Positions 8,838-17,954 of a DNA stretch of 64,000 bases are shown piece after piece. Below the pieces are notes generated by a model. The model was not told the DNA's origin and searched no databases. It saw only the letters and a program-made list of their open reading frames with translations. The position numbers and the translations under genes are program-made. Where the stretch lies: positions 558,001-622,000 of the forward strand of contig NZ_JBPUSJ010000001.1 in assembly GCF_051851475.1 (NCBI RefSeq), written 5' to 3'. Every line of letters starts with the position of its first letter. The first letter of the stretch is position 1. Source of the stretch: Carboxylicivirga taeanensis. GTDB taxonomy: Bacteria > Bacteroidota > Bacteroidia > Bacteroidales > Marinilabiliaceae.

Positions 8838-9374
8838 ATGAACAGAAGTTTAATAGCCGACAGATATGCCAAAGCACTTTTTAAGCTGGCCCTTGAGCAA
8901 GATGAGCTGGAACAGGTCTACAAAGACGTAACCCTGCTGCAAGGCTACTGCAAAAATGCGGAAAGTTTCTCCGATATTTTAAACAATCCGGTTATTAAAC
9001 CCGCTCAAAAGAGGCAGGCATTTCATTCTGTATTGAAGGGACAAGTGAACCAAAGCACATTAAATCTTTTGGATTTACTAATTGCTAACAATCGCGAAGT
9101 TCTGATGGAGGATATCAACAGGCGTTTTATCTGGTTGTACAAAAATGAGAAAGGCATAAAAGAAGTAACACTTTATACAGCTGTGGAATTTGATAAACAG
9201 CAGGAAGCAACACTTATGCAATTTCTGAAAGACCAGTTTAAAGCACCTATTGAACTTAGCGTCAAGGTAAAACCTGAACTATTGGGTGGTTTCATCCTGA
9301 AAGTGGATGGTAAGATGGCGGATGCCAGCATGAGCACTAAGTTGAAACAAATAAAAAAGCAATTGCTTAGTTAA
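8838..9374 (+). CDS. atpH: F-type ATP synthase subunit delta
   Basis: 178 residues. The N-terminal helical domain starts IADRYAKALFKLA, the family signature, and the C-terminal part contains ELLGGFILKVDGKMADASM, the conserved OSCP/delta end. It links subunit b to the top of the alpha3beta3 head. It is separated from atpF by 52 bases and from atpA by 22. Confidence 0.96.
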   Translation: MNRSLIADRYAKALFKLALEQDELEQVYKDVTLLQGYCKNAESFSDILNNPVIKPAQKRQAFHSVLKGQVNQSTLNLLDLLIANNREVLMEDINRRFIWLYKNEKGIKEVTLYTAVEFDKQQEATLMQFLKDQFKAPIELSVKVKPELLGGFILKVDGKMADASMSTKLKQIKKQLLS

Positions 9375-9396
9375 ACGTACTAAATTTGATAAGCGG

Positions 9397-10980
9397 ATGG
9401 ATACGATAAAACCGGCTGAGGTATCGGATTTATTAAAAAAACAGATAGCAGGCTTCCAAACATCAACCGACCTGGAGGAAGTAGGAACTGTTTTACAGGT
9501 GGGTGATGGCATTGCCCGTGTATATGGTCTTACCAACGTACAATCCAACGAATTGGTTGAGTTGGAATCATGCATGGGTGTGGTACTTAACCTGGAGCAG
9601 GACAATGTTGGGGTCGTACTATTTGGCTCGTCACAAGTCGTTAAAGAAGGTGATTTAGTTAAACGAACCGGGCGAATTGCTTCCATCAACGTGGGCGAAG
9701 GATTAACAGGGCGGGTGATCAATGCTCTGGGTGAACCCATTGATGGCAAAGGCCCCATTCATGGCGAAACATATGAGATGCCGCTCGAACGCAAAGCGCC
9801 GCAGGTTATCTATCGCCAGCCCGTAAAAGAACCTTTACAAACAGGCTTATTAGCTGTTGATGCCATGACACCAATTGGTCGCGGACAGCGTGAGCTGATA
9901 ATTGGCGACCGACAAACAGGAAAAACAGCCATTGCGATTGATACAATAATCAACCAACGCTCCTTCTACGATGATGGACAGCCTGTTTATTGCATCTATG
10001 TAGCCATTGGACAGAAAGGAAGTACGGTGGCACAAATTGTGAACACCCTTGAAAAGCATGGTGCCATGGAATATACCACTGTCGTAGCGGCTTCGGCAGC
10101 CGACCCTTCGGCCATGCAGTTTTACGCCCCATTCTCTGGCACGGCCATTGGCGAATACTTTCGGGACACAGGGCGCTCAGCGTTGATTATTTTTGATGAT
10201 CTGTCAAAGCAGGCCGTATCGTATCGAGAAGTAAGCCTTCTACTGCGTCGTCCTCCCGGCCGCGAAGCCTATCCTGGCGATGTATTCTATCTGCACAGTC
10301 GTTTATTGGAGCGGGCCGCAAAAATTATTGAATCCGATGAAATTGCTGCACAGATGAATGATCTGCCCGATTCAATCAAACACTTGGTAAAAGGAGGTGG
10401 TTCGCTAACTGCTCTCCCAATTATTGAGACACAAGCCGGTGATGTATCTGCCTATATTCCTACGAATGTCATTTCTATTACCGATGGCCAGATTTTTCTG
10501 GAAAGTGACCTGTTCAACTCGGGAGTGCGTCCGGCCATTAATGTGGGTATTTCAGTATCGCGCGTTGGTGGTAGTGCTCAAATCAAACCAATGAAAAAAG
10601 TAGCAGGTACCCTGAAGCTCGACCAGGCGCAGTATCGCGAACTGGAAGCTTTTGCAAAATTTGGCTCCGACCTCGACCCGGCCACCATGCTGGTACTTGA
10701 TAAAGGACGAAAAAATGTGGAACTCCTGAAACAGCCCCAGTATCAACCTGTTAAGGTAGAAGAACAGGTGACCCTCATTTATTGCGGCACAAAAGGCTTG
10801 CTTAAAAATGTACCTGCAGATAAGATCAAAGAGTGGCAAAAGGAGTTTATCGAAACGCTTCAAATGAGCCATCAATCACTGTTGCAGGATATTAAACAAG
10901 GAAATTACAATGAGGAAATTACCAGTCAAATTGAGGCTGTAGCAAAAGATATTGCTGATAGATATTTAACCGCAGAATAA
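9397..10980 (+). CDS. atpA: F-type ATP synthase subunit alpha
   Basis: 527 residues. The P-loop is GDRQTGKTAIAIDT (about 168-181). GQKGSTVAQIV, the arginine-finger region near SVSRVGGSAQ and LLRRPPGREAYPGDVFYLHSR match the alpha family. These sites bind nucleotide but are not catalytic. It follows atpH and precedes atpG in the usual order. Confidence 0.98.
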   Translation: MDTIKPAEVSDLLKKQIAGFQTSTDLEEVGTVLQVGDGIARVYGLTNVQSNELVELESCMGVVLNLEQDNVGVVLFGSSQVVKEGDLVKRTGRIASINVGEGLTGRVINALGEPIDGKGPIHGETYEMPLERKAPQVIYRQPVKEPLQTGLLAVDAMTPIGRGQRELIIGDRQTGKTAIAIDTIINQRSFYDDGQPVYCIYVAIGQKGSTVAQIVNTLEKHGAMEYTTVVAASAADPSAMQFYAPFSGTAIGEYFRDTGRSALIIFDDLSKQAVSYREVSLLLRRPPGREAYPGDVFYLHSRLLERAAKIIESDEIAAQMNDLPDSIKHLVKGGGSLTALPIIETQAGDVSAYIPTNVISITDGQIFLESDLFNSGVRPAINVGISVSRVGGSAQIKPMKKVAGTLKLDQAQYRELEAFAKFGSDLDPATMLVLDKGRKNVELLKQPQYQPVKVEEQVTLIYCGTKGLLKNVPADKIKEWQKEFIETLQMSHQSLLQDIKQGNYNEEITSQIEAVAKDIADRYLTAE

Positions 10981-10987
10981 AATAACT

Positions 10988-11869
10988 ATGCCAAGTTTAA
11001 AGGACATACGTATTCGCATTAACTCGGTTAAAACAACCCGACAGGTAACCAGTGCTATGAAAATGGTATCTGCAGCCAAATTTAAAAAGGCACAGGACGA
11101 TATTTCATACATCCGTCCCTATGTCGACCGTTTAGCGGGTATGCTCTACAAGCTGTCGGGATCATTAGAGGAGGATTTTGAACTGGAATGGTCAAAAGAG
11201 CGTACGGCGCATAAAATACTGTTAGTTCCTGTATCATCCAACCGAGGTTTATGTGGTGCATTTAACACCAACGTGGTCAAAGAGGTTGAAAAGCTCTGCA
11301 AGGTTGATTTTAAGCTGCAAAACAAAGCCGGCAATGTGGACATACTCACCATTGGCAAGCAAGGGCAAAAAATACTAAAGCAACGGCACTACAATGTGGT
11401 AAAGGATCACAACGATTTGTACACACATATCAGTTTTGAGAAGGTTATAGATGTGGCCCATGAGCTAATGGAAGCTTTTCTCGCCGGCAAATATGATCGC
11501 ATCATTCTGGTATATAATGAATATAAGAATGCAGCTGTACAAATCATTCGCTCCGAACAATTTCTACCCATGGAACTCCCATCTAAGGAAGATATTGAAC
11601 AAACAGCTACCGACTACATTATAGAGCCAGATGTGCCCACCTTTATCACCAAAGTAATACCTGACGCTTTAAAAACAATGTTTTACAGGGTGATTTTAGA
11701 GTCATTAGCCTCGGAGCATGGAGCCAGAATGACCTCGATGCATAAAGCAACTGATAATGCCACGGATATGCTTGGCGAACTGCAGCTCCAGTACAACAAA
11801 GCCCGTCAGGGAGCCATTACGAAGGAAATTTTGGAGATTGTTGGTGGTGCTGAGGCACTAAAGAAATAG
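10988..11869 (+). CDS. atpG: F-type ATP synthase subunit gamma
   Basis: 293 residues. The N-terminus IRIRINSVKTTRQVTSAMKM and the C-terminal helix containing MTSMHKATDNATDM are the two halves of the central-stalk coiled coil; SSNRGLCGAFN is the conserved start of the globular domain. The operon stops here with a terminator. Subunits beta and epsilon are encoded about 32.7 kb away on the same strand. Confidence 0.97.
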   Translation: MPSLKDIRIRINSVKTTRQVTSAMKMVSAAKFKKAQDDISYIRPYVDRLAGMLYKLSGSLEEDFELEWSKERTAHKILLVPVSSNRGLCGAFNTNVVKEVEKLCKVDFKLQNKAGNVDILTIGKQGQKILKQRHYNVVKDHNDLYTHISFEKVIDVAHELMEAFLAGKYDRIILVYNEYKNAAVQIIRSEQFLPMELPSKEDIEQTATDYIIEPDVPTFITKVIPDALKTMFYRVILESLASEHGARMTSMHKATDNATDMLGELQLQYNKARQGAITKEILEIVGGAEALKK

Positions 11870-11888
11870 TTTATAACAGACATATTTG

Positions 11889-11917
11889 AAAGCCACCCTC
11901 AAGGTGGCTTTTTTTCT
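11889..11917 (+). terminator. Bidirectional terminator between atpG and the SpmA/B gene
   Basis: AAAGCCACC, a short loop and GGTGGCTTT are followed by a T-run in the atpG direction, with A's on the other side. It sits between convergent genes ending at 11869 and 11926, so it can serve both. Confidence 0.85.
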
Positions 11918-11925
11918 CGTAGGAC

Positions 11926-13158
11926 TTATCCAAAAAACAAATAGGCCAATAAAATTGAGGCAATTATTCCTGCAAAGTCGGCAATTAAGCCACACGATAA
12001 GGCATGACGCGTTTTTTTAATGCCGACAGAACCAAAATACACAGCCAGCACATAAAAGGTTGTATCGGTAGACCCCTGAATGGTACTAGCCATACGACCT
12101 GCAAACGAATCGACCCCATGCGTGTGAATGGCCTCAACCATCATCCCACGTGCAGCACCACCACTAAGCGGTTTCATAAAAGCAGTGGGTAAAGCATCCA
12201 CAAAACGGGTATCCAGACTTAAAAACTCAGCCACCAGGCGAAATCCTTCCAACAGAAAATCCATGGTACCTGAGGTTCTGAACACCGCCACCGCCACAAG
12301 GATGGCCACCAGAAAAGGAATAATTTTAATGGCTATTTTAAACCCATCTTTGGCCCCATCGATAAACGCATCGTAGACATTCACTTTTTTACGGATGGCC
12401 ATTAAAATAAAAGTGATAATCACCAGAAACAGCAATAGATTAGCTCCCAATAAAGATACCGTATTGACCTCGTCCTTGGTGAGTGTGCTCAGGTAGTAGA
12501 TAAAACCACCTATTAAGGCTGTAAAGCCCCCCAAATAAGCCAGAATTACTTTATCAAACAGGTTAATCCTTTGCACTACCGATACAGCAATAATGCCGAT
12601 AATGGTACTGAAAAAGGTGGCCAGCAAAATGGGTAAAAATATATCGGAAGGATTGGCTGCCAACTCAGTCGCCCGAATCGCCATAACACTGATGGGGATA
12701 ATGGTTAACCCACTGGTATTAAGCACCAGAAACATAATTTGTGCATTGGAGGCCGTATCCTTACTTTTATTGGTCGACTGTAACTCCTGCATAGCCTTCA
12801 AGCCAACGGGCGTAGCAGCATTATCGAGCCCCAGCATGTTAGCGGCAATATTCATCATCATGCTGCCATAGGCTGGATGGTTCTTTGGCAACTCAGGAAA
12901 CAGACGACTGAAAAACGGACCAATCAATCGCGACATCACGGAAATCATGCCGCCCTGTTCCCCAATCCGCATCAGACCCATCCAAAGGGTTAAGGCCCCG
13001 GTTAAGCCTAAGGAAATTTCAAAGCCGGTTTTAGCACTGTCGAAAGTGGCATTCATCATCTCGGGAAACACATCCATGTCGCCAAACACAATCAGTCTAA
13101 CCAGGCCAACGATAAAGGCAATCAAAAAGAAGGCAATCCAGAGATAATTCAGTGCCAT
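11926..13158 (-). CDS. SpmA-SpmB fused membrane protein (nucleoside recognition/Gate domains)
   Basis: 410 residues with about ten hydrophobic helices. The N-terminal half contains NHPAYGSMMMNIAANMLGLDNAATP, shown here only in part as NIAANMLGLDNAATP, a SpmA signature. The C-terminal half contains LPTAFMKPLSGGAARGMM and IQGSTDTTFYVLAVYFGSVG, typical of SpmB. In Bacillus these are two spore-maturation proteins; here, in a non-spore-former, they form one chain. Gate-domain proteins are membrane transport-like, with unknown substrate. It is followed 6 bases upstream (in transcript order, before it) by the secreted protein gene at 13165, suggesting one operon. Confidence 0.85.
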   Translation of the reverse strand: MALNYLWIAFFLIAFIVGLVRLIVFGDMDVFPEMMNATFDSAKTGFEISLGLTGALTLWMGLMRIGEQGGMISVMSRLIGPFFSRLFPELPKNHPAYGSMMMNIAANMLGLDNAATPVGLKAMQELQSTNKSKDTASNAQIMFLVLNTSGLTIIPISVMAIRATELAANPSDIFLPILLATFFSTIIGIIAVSVVQRINLFDKVILAYLGGFTALIGGFIYYLSTLTKDEVNTVSLLGANLLLFLVIITFILMAIRKKVNVYDAFIDGAKDGFKIAIKIIPFLVAILVAVAVFRTSGTMDFLLEGFRLVAEFLSLDTRFVDALPTAFMKPLSGGAARGMMVEAIHTHGVDSFAGRMASTIQGSTDTTFYVLAVYFGSVGIKKTRHALSCGLIADFAGIIASILLAYLFFG

Positions 13159-13164
13159 AGGCTG

Positions 13165-13860
13165 TTAAAATATAGTTTTAGAAATGGTTTCGTAGGCAGG
13201 TGCACTCACCTTTAAGTTATCAATTTTAATCGCACTATTGGTCGAACCAAAGCCTATCAATCCTTTGTTATTTGATTCGTCGGGCACATCAAGTACCAGC
13301 TCTTCATCGAAATAAACCTTAATGGTTTTAGTGAATGTGCTGCGTTCAATGCGTAACTGATGCCAGTCCTTAATTCGCCAAATCACACCATCACCATTTA
13401 CTTTCCCAAGTCGTTTCGGCTTGTCATTATTCACCATGAACACATTGTGACTGTCTTTATCGGCCTTACCTGCAATTTGAGCATAGCAATACTGACTTGT
13501 ATCCACAATATCGAAGAAAATACAGAAATCCAGAAGGTTGAAATCTTTACCATTTTGCACCACATCCATTTCAATCACAAAATCCTTCAACTCAATGTTT
13601 TTTAGAACCGCTACAATAGATGGACCAGCATGAGCACTGGTATAATCGCCGGCTCCCAGGCATTTCAATGAACGCCCTGGTTTCCCGTTCTTACTAATCA
13701 ACCACTTCGATGCGTCTGAAAATTCAAAATCATCCGTTGATTTATCCTTATTGAACCCTTGGGAATAAACAACCTTATAATCTTTGAAATCGGTGGACTG
13801 GGCCTTTACAACTGTTGACAGGCACAAAGCAAACAAAAATGTGAGTGAGGCTATTTTCAT
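13165..13860 (-). CDS. Secreted jelly-roll (DUF1080/GH16-like) protein
   Basis: 231 residues. A signal peptide (about 1-20, ending VVKAQ) is followed by an all-beta pattern in which phrases such as FVIEMDVVQNGK, WHQLRIERS, KVYFDEELVLDV and GLIGFGSTNSAIKIDNLKV match concanavalin-like/DUF1080 domains. In such domains a thin ligand-exposed sheet is followed by a C-terminal strand describing 'the local effect'. No catalytic residue can be named, so carbohydrate binding or hydrolysis is only possible. It is transcribed with the downstream SpmA/B-like gene (gap 6 bases). Confidence 0.65.
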   Translation of the reverse strand: MKIASLTFLFALCLSTVVKAQSTDFKDYKVVYSQGFNKDKSTDDFEFSDASKWLISKNGKPGRSLKCLGAGDYTSAHAGPSIVAVLKNIELKDFVIEMDVVQNGKDFNLLDFCIFFDIVDTSQYCYAQIAGKADKDSHNVFMVNNDKPKRLGKVNGDGVIWRIKDWHQLRIERSTFTKTIKVYFDEELVLDVPDESNNKGLIGFGSTNSAIKIDNLKVSAPAYETISKTIF

Positions 13861-13905
13861 TAGTTAAGCATTAATCTATGTTATCAACCACTAATTTAGC
13901 AAACT

Positions 13906-14427
13906 TTATTTACGATGAACTTTTTTAAGTTCTTCCAAATTGCGCTTAAGCTTGTATTCTTCATGAGGGGCCCCAAATTCTTTACAGCTCACCTGCTCAA
14001 TTGGCACCTTCCACATCTTTACATTACGCACGGCCGGATCGCTGTATTCAAATTTTTTATCGCTATAGGTTTCCATTAAGATATCCAGAGCTGTGCGTTT
14101 TTCCTCCATGTCCTCAATCCATTGCACCTGCCCCATTGCCACAACACTCTTGGAAGTCATCCGGTAGCTACAAGCCACTTCGGGATGCTGAAACACCAGG
14201 TCGTTATCAATGGAAAAAGTTATACAAATACTTGGGTTATTATTTACAATATCCACCAATCGCCCATCGGGTGCTGAGTGCAGGTAAATCACATTATCTT
14301 TATAGCCATAATTCATAGGCAGCACGTAAGGTTTATTATCCGGGTCCACCACGCCAACAAAACAGATGTTAGCTTTCATTATTATGGCTTCAATAACTTC
14401 TTTATCGGTATGATTTAGTGTTTGCAT
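13906..14427 (-). CDS. Pyridoxamine 5'-phosphate oxidase-like FMN-binding protein
   Basis: 173 residues, cytoplasmic. CFVGVVDPDNKPYVLPMNYG and VIYLHSAPDGRLVDIVNNNP form the split-barrel flavin-binding pattern of the NimA-like branch of the PNPOx superfamily. CSYRMTSKSVVAMGQVQWI follows. Members reduce or bind small molecules with FMN, or bind heme or F420 in other lineages; the substrate is not visible. It lies 18 bases after dnaG on the same strand and may share its transcript. Confidence 0.8.
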   Translation of the reverse strand: MQTLNHTDKEVIEAIIMKANICFVGVVDPDNKPYVLPMNYGYKDNVIYLHSAPDGRLVDIVNNNPSICITFSIDNDLVFQHPEVACSYRMTSKSVVAMGQVQWIEDMEEKRTALDILMETYSDKKFEYSDPAVRNVKMWKVPIEQVSCKEFGAPHEEYKLKRNLEELKKVHRK

Positions 14428-14445
14428 ACTATAGAAATTTACAGA

Positions 14446-16395
14446 TTAAACAATGGTACGACCATCGAGCTCTTTTGAAATATGAGCCAAGACCTGCTGC
14501 CAGGTTATCAGCTCTTTCATCTCCTCCATCATGGCATCGGAATTACCGGATACTTCGTATTTTTGAACCAAAAGGCGCTTTTCTTTAATGATGGTTTTTA
14601 CTTTTTTCCATTTGAGTTCCATCACAATTTTGGGTACCAATTTTGGCAGCAATTCTTCGGCATTGGTTACTACACCAAATTTCTGATGTATTTTACTCAG
14701 GTCATGCTCCTTACCAATTAAATCAGAAGCCAAACGGCTGAGCTCCGGGTCTGAGTTATTAACAAAGAATTTTAAGGTTGGCGTTTGAGTATTGGCGCAC
14801 CCGGCATCATATGCTTCCATCATTTTATTATACACAGGATTGACACTTAGCAGATCGTCCTGTTTAAGTTCGTGCAAGATGTACTGCCCCACAGAAATGG
14901 GTTCCTCGTCATCCGGATTAACCGGTCGCTCCCCGTATTTCACCAAAAATCGCAATATTTCGCGCTCTTCCAGTTCGAGTGGATTAGGCGCCGTATCTTT
15001 GGATTTAGCAGCAGCTGTTTGCGGCTCCACAGCTGTGGAGGCCACCTGCTGTGCCCTTGGTATATTTCGCCGGTAATCTTCTTCCTGCTTTTTGCGTTGC
15101 AGTTTACCGGTTTCCTGCATTAAAATATGCTCATCTACCTTTAACAGGGTACTACACTCCTTAACATACACCGAGCGCGTTATACTGTCAGGGATAATTG
15201 AAATACTCCTGACGATATCCTGTATCAGCTGTGCCTTTTTAATCGGATCATTCTGAGCCTCCTCAAGCAGCAAGGACGTTTTGAACTTAATAAAATCCTG
15301 CTCGTGAGCGTTGATATATGTTAATAGTTGCTCTTCGTTGCGCCCTTTGGCAAAAGAATCCGGATCTTCCCCATCAGGCAGCAGAAGGATTTTCACATTC
15401 ATCCCTTCGGCCAGCACCAGGTCAATTCCTCGCAGCGACGCTTTCAGCCCCGCCGGATCGCCATCATAAATAATGGTAATGTTTTTTGTAAAACGAGCAA
15501 TCAGCCTAATTTGGTCGGAGGTTAATGCGGTTCCCGAAGACGCAACCACATTGCTGATGCCCGACTGATGAAAAGCCAGCACATCGGTATACCCTTCCAC
15601 CAGAAAACAGCGATCCTGCCGGGTGATTTCCTGCTTGGCATGGTAAATCCCATACACCACCCTGCTTTTATGGTAGATCTCCGATTCCGGAGAGTTCAGG
15701 TATTTAGCAGTCTTCTTATCGTTTTTGAGGATACGTCCGCCAAAGGCTATCACTTTACCGGCCAAACTATGGATAGGAAACATAACTCGCCCCCTAAAAC
15801 GGTCTGCCTGGTAGTTATCCCGCACAACCGTTAGTCCGGTTTTCTCGAGGTACTCGAGTTTGTAGCCTTGCTTAATGGCTTCGTTAGTGAAAGCATCACG
15901 CTGCTCGGGCGAGTAGCCCAATTGAAACTTTTCAATGATATCATCGCGAAAGCCACGGGTTCTTAGATACCCTAAGCCAACGGATTTCCCCTCATCGCTA
16001 TCTGTAAGGTTTGAACTGAAAAAATGGCCGGCAAACTCGCTCAACACCATCATACTCTCCCGCTCATTTTTTTGCTTCAACTGCTCGGGTGAGTACTCTT
16101 CTTCTTCAATTTCAATATTAAACTTCTTCCCCAGAAATTTTATCGCATCAACAAACGACAGCTGATCATGCTTCATTACAAAGTTGAGCGCATTTCCTCC
16201 CTCTCCGCAGCCAAAACACTTGAATATCCCTTTATGAGGCGACACCGTGAACGAGGGTGTTTTTTCATTATGAAACGGACAGTTACCCAAGTAGTTTATC
16301 CCACGCCTGCGCAACGTCACATAATCAGACACCACCTCTACGATTTGGCTGTTAGCTGTTTCCAGCACCTTATCAACTGTAACCTGATCTATCAT
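14446..16395 (-). CDS. dnaG: DNA primase
   Basis: 649 residues. The N-terminal zinc ribbon has its ligands in NCPFHNEKTPSF and KCFGCGEGGN (about 38-66). The Toprim domain has the acidic residues of VEGYTDVLAFHQSG and IYDGDPAGLKA (about 265-335). The C-terminal part (about 450-649) is the helicase-binding region, preceded by an Ala/Pro/Thr-rich linker. The enzyme makes RNA primers for replication. The start ATG is 36 nt from a TATCTTTG -7 element. Confidence 0.97.
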   Translation of the reverse strand: MIDQVTVDKVLETANSQIVEVVSDYVTLRRRGINYLGNCPFHNEKTPSFTVSPHKGIFKCFGCGEGGNALNFVMKHDQLSFVDAIKFLGKKFNIEIEEEEYSPEQLKQKNERESMMVLSEFAGHFFSSNLTDSDEGKSVGLGYLRTRGFRDDIIEKFQLGYSPEQRDAFTNEAIKQGYKLEYLEKTGLTVVRDNYQADRFRGRVMFPIHSLAGKVIAFGGRILKNDKKTAKYLNSPESEIYHKSRVVYGIYHAKQEITRQDRCFLVEGYTDVLAFHQSGISNVVASSGTALTSDQIRLIARFTKNITIIYDGDPAGLKASLRGIDLVLAEGMNVKILLLPDGEDPDSFAKGRNEEQLLTYINAHEQDFIKFKTSLLLEEAQNDPIKKAQLIQDIVRSISIIPDSITRSVYVKECSTLLKVDEHILMQETGKLQRKKQEEDYRRNIPRAQQVASTAVEPQTAAAKSKDTAPNPLELEEREILRFLVKYGERPVNPDDEEPISVGQYILHELKQDDLLSVNPVYNKMMEAYDAGCANTQTPTLKFFVNNSDPELSRLASDLIGKEHDLSKIHQKFGVVTNAEELLPKLVPKIVMELKWKKVKTIIKEKRLLVQKYEVSGNSDAMMEEMKELITWQQVLAHISKELDGRTIV

Positions 16396-16430
16396 TTATG
16401 GAATCGTCTAATCATTTTTTGAGCGGTTCA

Positions 16431-16438
16431 CAAAGATA
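16431..16438 (-). promoter_or_regulatory. -7 element for dnaG
   Basis: The minus strand reads TATCTTTG, an exact TAnnTTTG match, 36 nt before the dnaG ATG. No clear TTG partner is seen. The 211-base divergent gap up to the sirtuin gene otherwise holds only AT-rich sequence. Confidence 0.45.
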
Positions 16439-16606
16439 GAAAAATAACACAGTATTTTGTTTGCATTTTGCACGAAGCGGGCAATAAGCCATTTGAATAA
16501 TCAGCCATTTCCGTTACATTTATCATTAGAAAAAATAAAGCCACAATACACCTGTCTGTAACAGTTTTAGTATTGAGGGATGCATTATTAATTCCAATAA
16601 AATAAT

Positions 16607-17308
16607 ATGAGTAAGAAAAAGTTAGTGGTACTAACCGGGGCAGGCATCAGCGCAGAGAGCGGGATAAAAACATTCAGAGACAGCAATGGACTGTGGGAAA
16701 ATCATGATGTTGCCGAAGTAGCCAGTCCTGAAGGGTGGGCACGCAACCCACACCTGGTTCTTGATTTTTACAACCAGCGACGCAAGCAGCTACACACGTG
16801 CAAGCCTAACGGCGGACATAAAGGCTTGGTTGACCTGGAGCGCTATTTCGATGTGCAAGTGATCACTCAAAACATCGACGACTTGCACGAGCAGGCTGGA
16901 AGCACTAAGGTATTGCACTTGCATGGTGAACTTAAGAAAGTGCGCAGTACCGTTGATGAAAACCTCGTTTACTCACTTGATGGCTGGGAGCTTAAATGGG
17001 GCGACAAGTGCGAGAAAGGCTCACAATTACGCCCGCACATTGTTTGGTTTGGGGAAGCTGTGCCAGCTATTGAAACGGCTATTGACCTGGTGGATAAAGC
17101 CGATATTTTTGCAGTGGTAGGCACCTCTTTAAATGTGTATCCGGCAGCCGGCTTACTCAATTACGTAGCACCAGGCACCCCCATTTACATCATTGACCCA
17201 CACCAACCGAGCTACACACCAGCCAGCAACATCACATTTATACAGGCCAATGCCACAGTAGGTGTACCTGAGCTGATCACCCTTTTAACTGAAAACATCC
17301 ATGCGTAA
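16607..17308 (+). CDS. cobB: Sirtuin NAD-dependent deacylase (CobB-like)
   Basis: 233 residues. NAD-binding motifs: LTGAGISAESGIKTFRD (about 9-25), TQNIDDLHEQAG (88-98) and the catalytic His in LHLHGE (H106). VWFGEAVP and GTSLNVYPAAG complete the fold. Y55 and R58 form the YxxR motif that in SIRT5 and CobB recognises negatively charged acyl groups, so desuccinylation or demalonylation is likely. The zinc-ribbon region has one Cys (C135) instead of four, so structural zinc appears lost. The stop overlaps the next start by 8 bases. Confidence 0.92.
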   Translation: MSKKKLVVLTGAGISAESGIKTFRDSNGLWENHDVAEVASPEGWARNPHLVLDFYNQRRKQLHTCKPNGGHKGLVDLERYFDVQVITQNIDDLHEQAGSTKVLHLHGELKKVRSTVDENLVYSLDGWELKWGDKCEKGSQLRPHIVWFGEAVPAIETAIDLVDKADIFAVVGTSLNVYPAAGLLNYVAPGTPIYIIDPHQPSYTPASNITFIQANATVGVPELITLLTENIHA

Positions 17309-17954
17309 AATTTGCTGTTACCTTTTCGTTGCCCTGCTTTTTGGGACCACTATTAAAGCTCAGGAGTTTAGAGCCGGCCCGCTTGTTGGCGCATCATTCT
17401 CACAGGTTGATGGTGACTATTTCAGTGGCTATAACAAGGCTGGATTTACTCTGGGAGCATTTGTAAAAAGGCCCCTCGCCAAGCATTGGGATATCCAATT
17501 AGACATTGCTTATATACAAAAAGGAAGCCGGGAAGCTCCTAATCCCGAGAAAGGAAAATATGATGATTATAAGATACACCTCGACTACATCCAGTTTCCT
17601 CTGGTAGCCCGTTACCAATACAGGCAATTTTCGGCCGAAGGAGGCGTTTCTGTGGGTGTGCTGCTGGGTAGTAAAGAAGAAATTGACGGAACACCCATTG
17701 GAGACCTGCCGGAACATGAAATGGTTCCGTTCCAGGATATTGAATGGGCTTCTGTATTCGGACTCAATTACCATGTAAATGAACGGCTTTGGATCAATGC
17801 ACGCTGGCTCTACTCCATTAATCGCATTCGCATTCCTTACGATGGTAAAATTCCTGTCTACGACCCCAAAGCGCATTGGCTGAGCCGTAAACCCGGCCAA
17901 TACAACAATAATTTTGTGCTTACTTTCTATTACGCTTTCGACAGGATTTTATAA
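17301..17954 (+). CDS. Outer membrane beta-barrel protein (PorT-like)
   Basis: 217 residues with signal peptide (1-20, ending IKAQ). Alternating hydrophobic strands with Gly and aromatic ends follow: AGPLVGASFSQVDG, LDIAYIQKGS, IQFPLVARYQYRQF and a final strand NNFVLTFYYAFDRIL. This is the OMP_b-brl_2 type of eight-stranded barrel. PorT of the T9SS belongs to the same family, but this can be any paralog. It overlaps the sirtuin gene by 8 bases at the start and comF by 6 bases at the end (convergent). Confidence 0.8.
   Translation: MRKICCYLFVALLFGTTIKAQEFRAGPLVGASFSQVDGDYFSGYNKAGFTLGAFVKRPLAKHWDIQLDIAYIQKGSREAPNPEKGKYDDYKIHLDYIQFPLVARYQYRQFSAEGGVSVGVLLGSKEEIDGTPIGDLPEHEMVPFQDIEWASVFGLNYHVNERLWINARWLYSINRIRIPYDGKIPVYDPKAHWLSRKPGQYNNNFVLTFYYAFDRIL

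Noticed and set aside
11926..13158. Evidence for sporulation
   Set aside because: SpmA/SpmB-like proteins are widespread in non-spore-forming bacteria and no other sporulation gene was seen. The SpoIIE-type phosphatase belongs to a broad signalling family.
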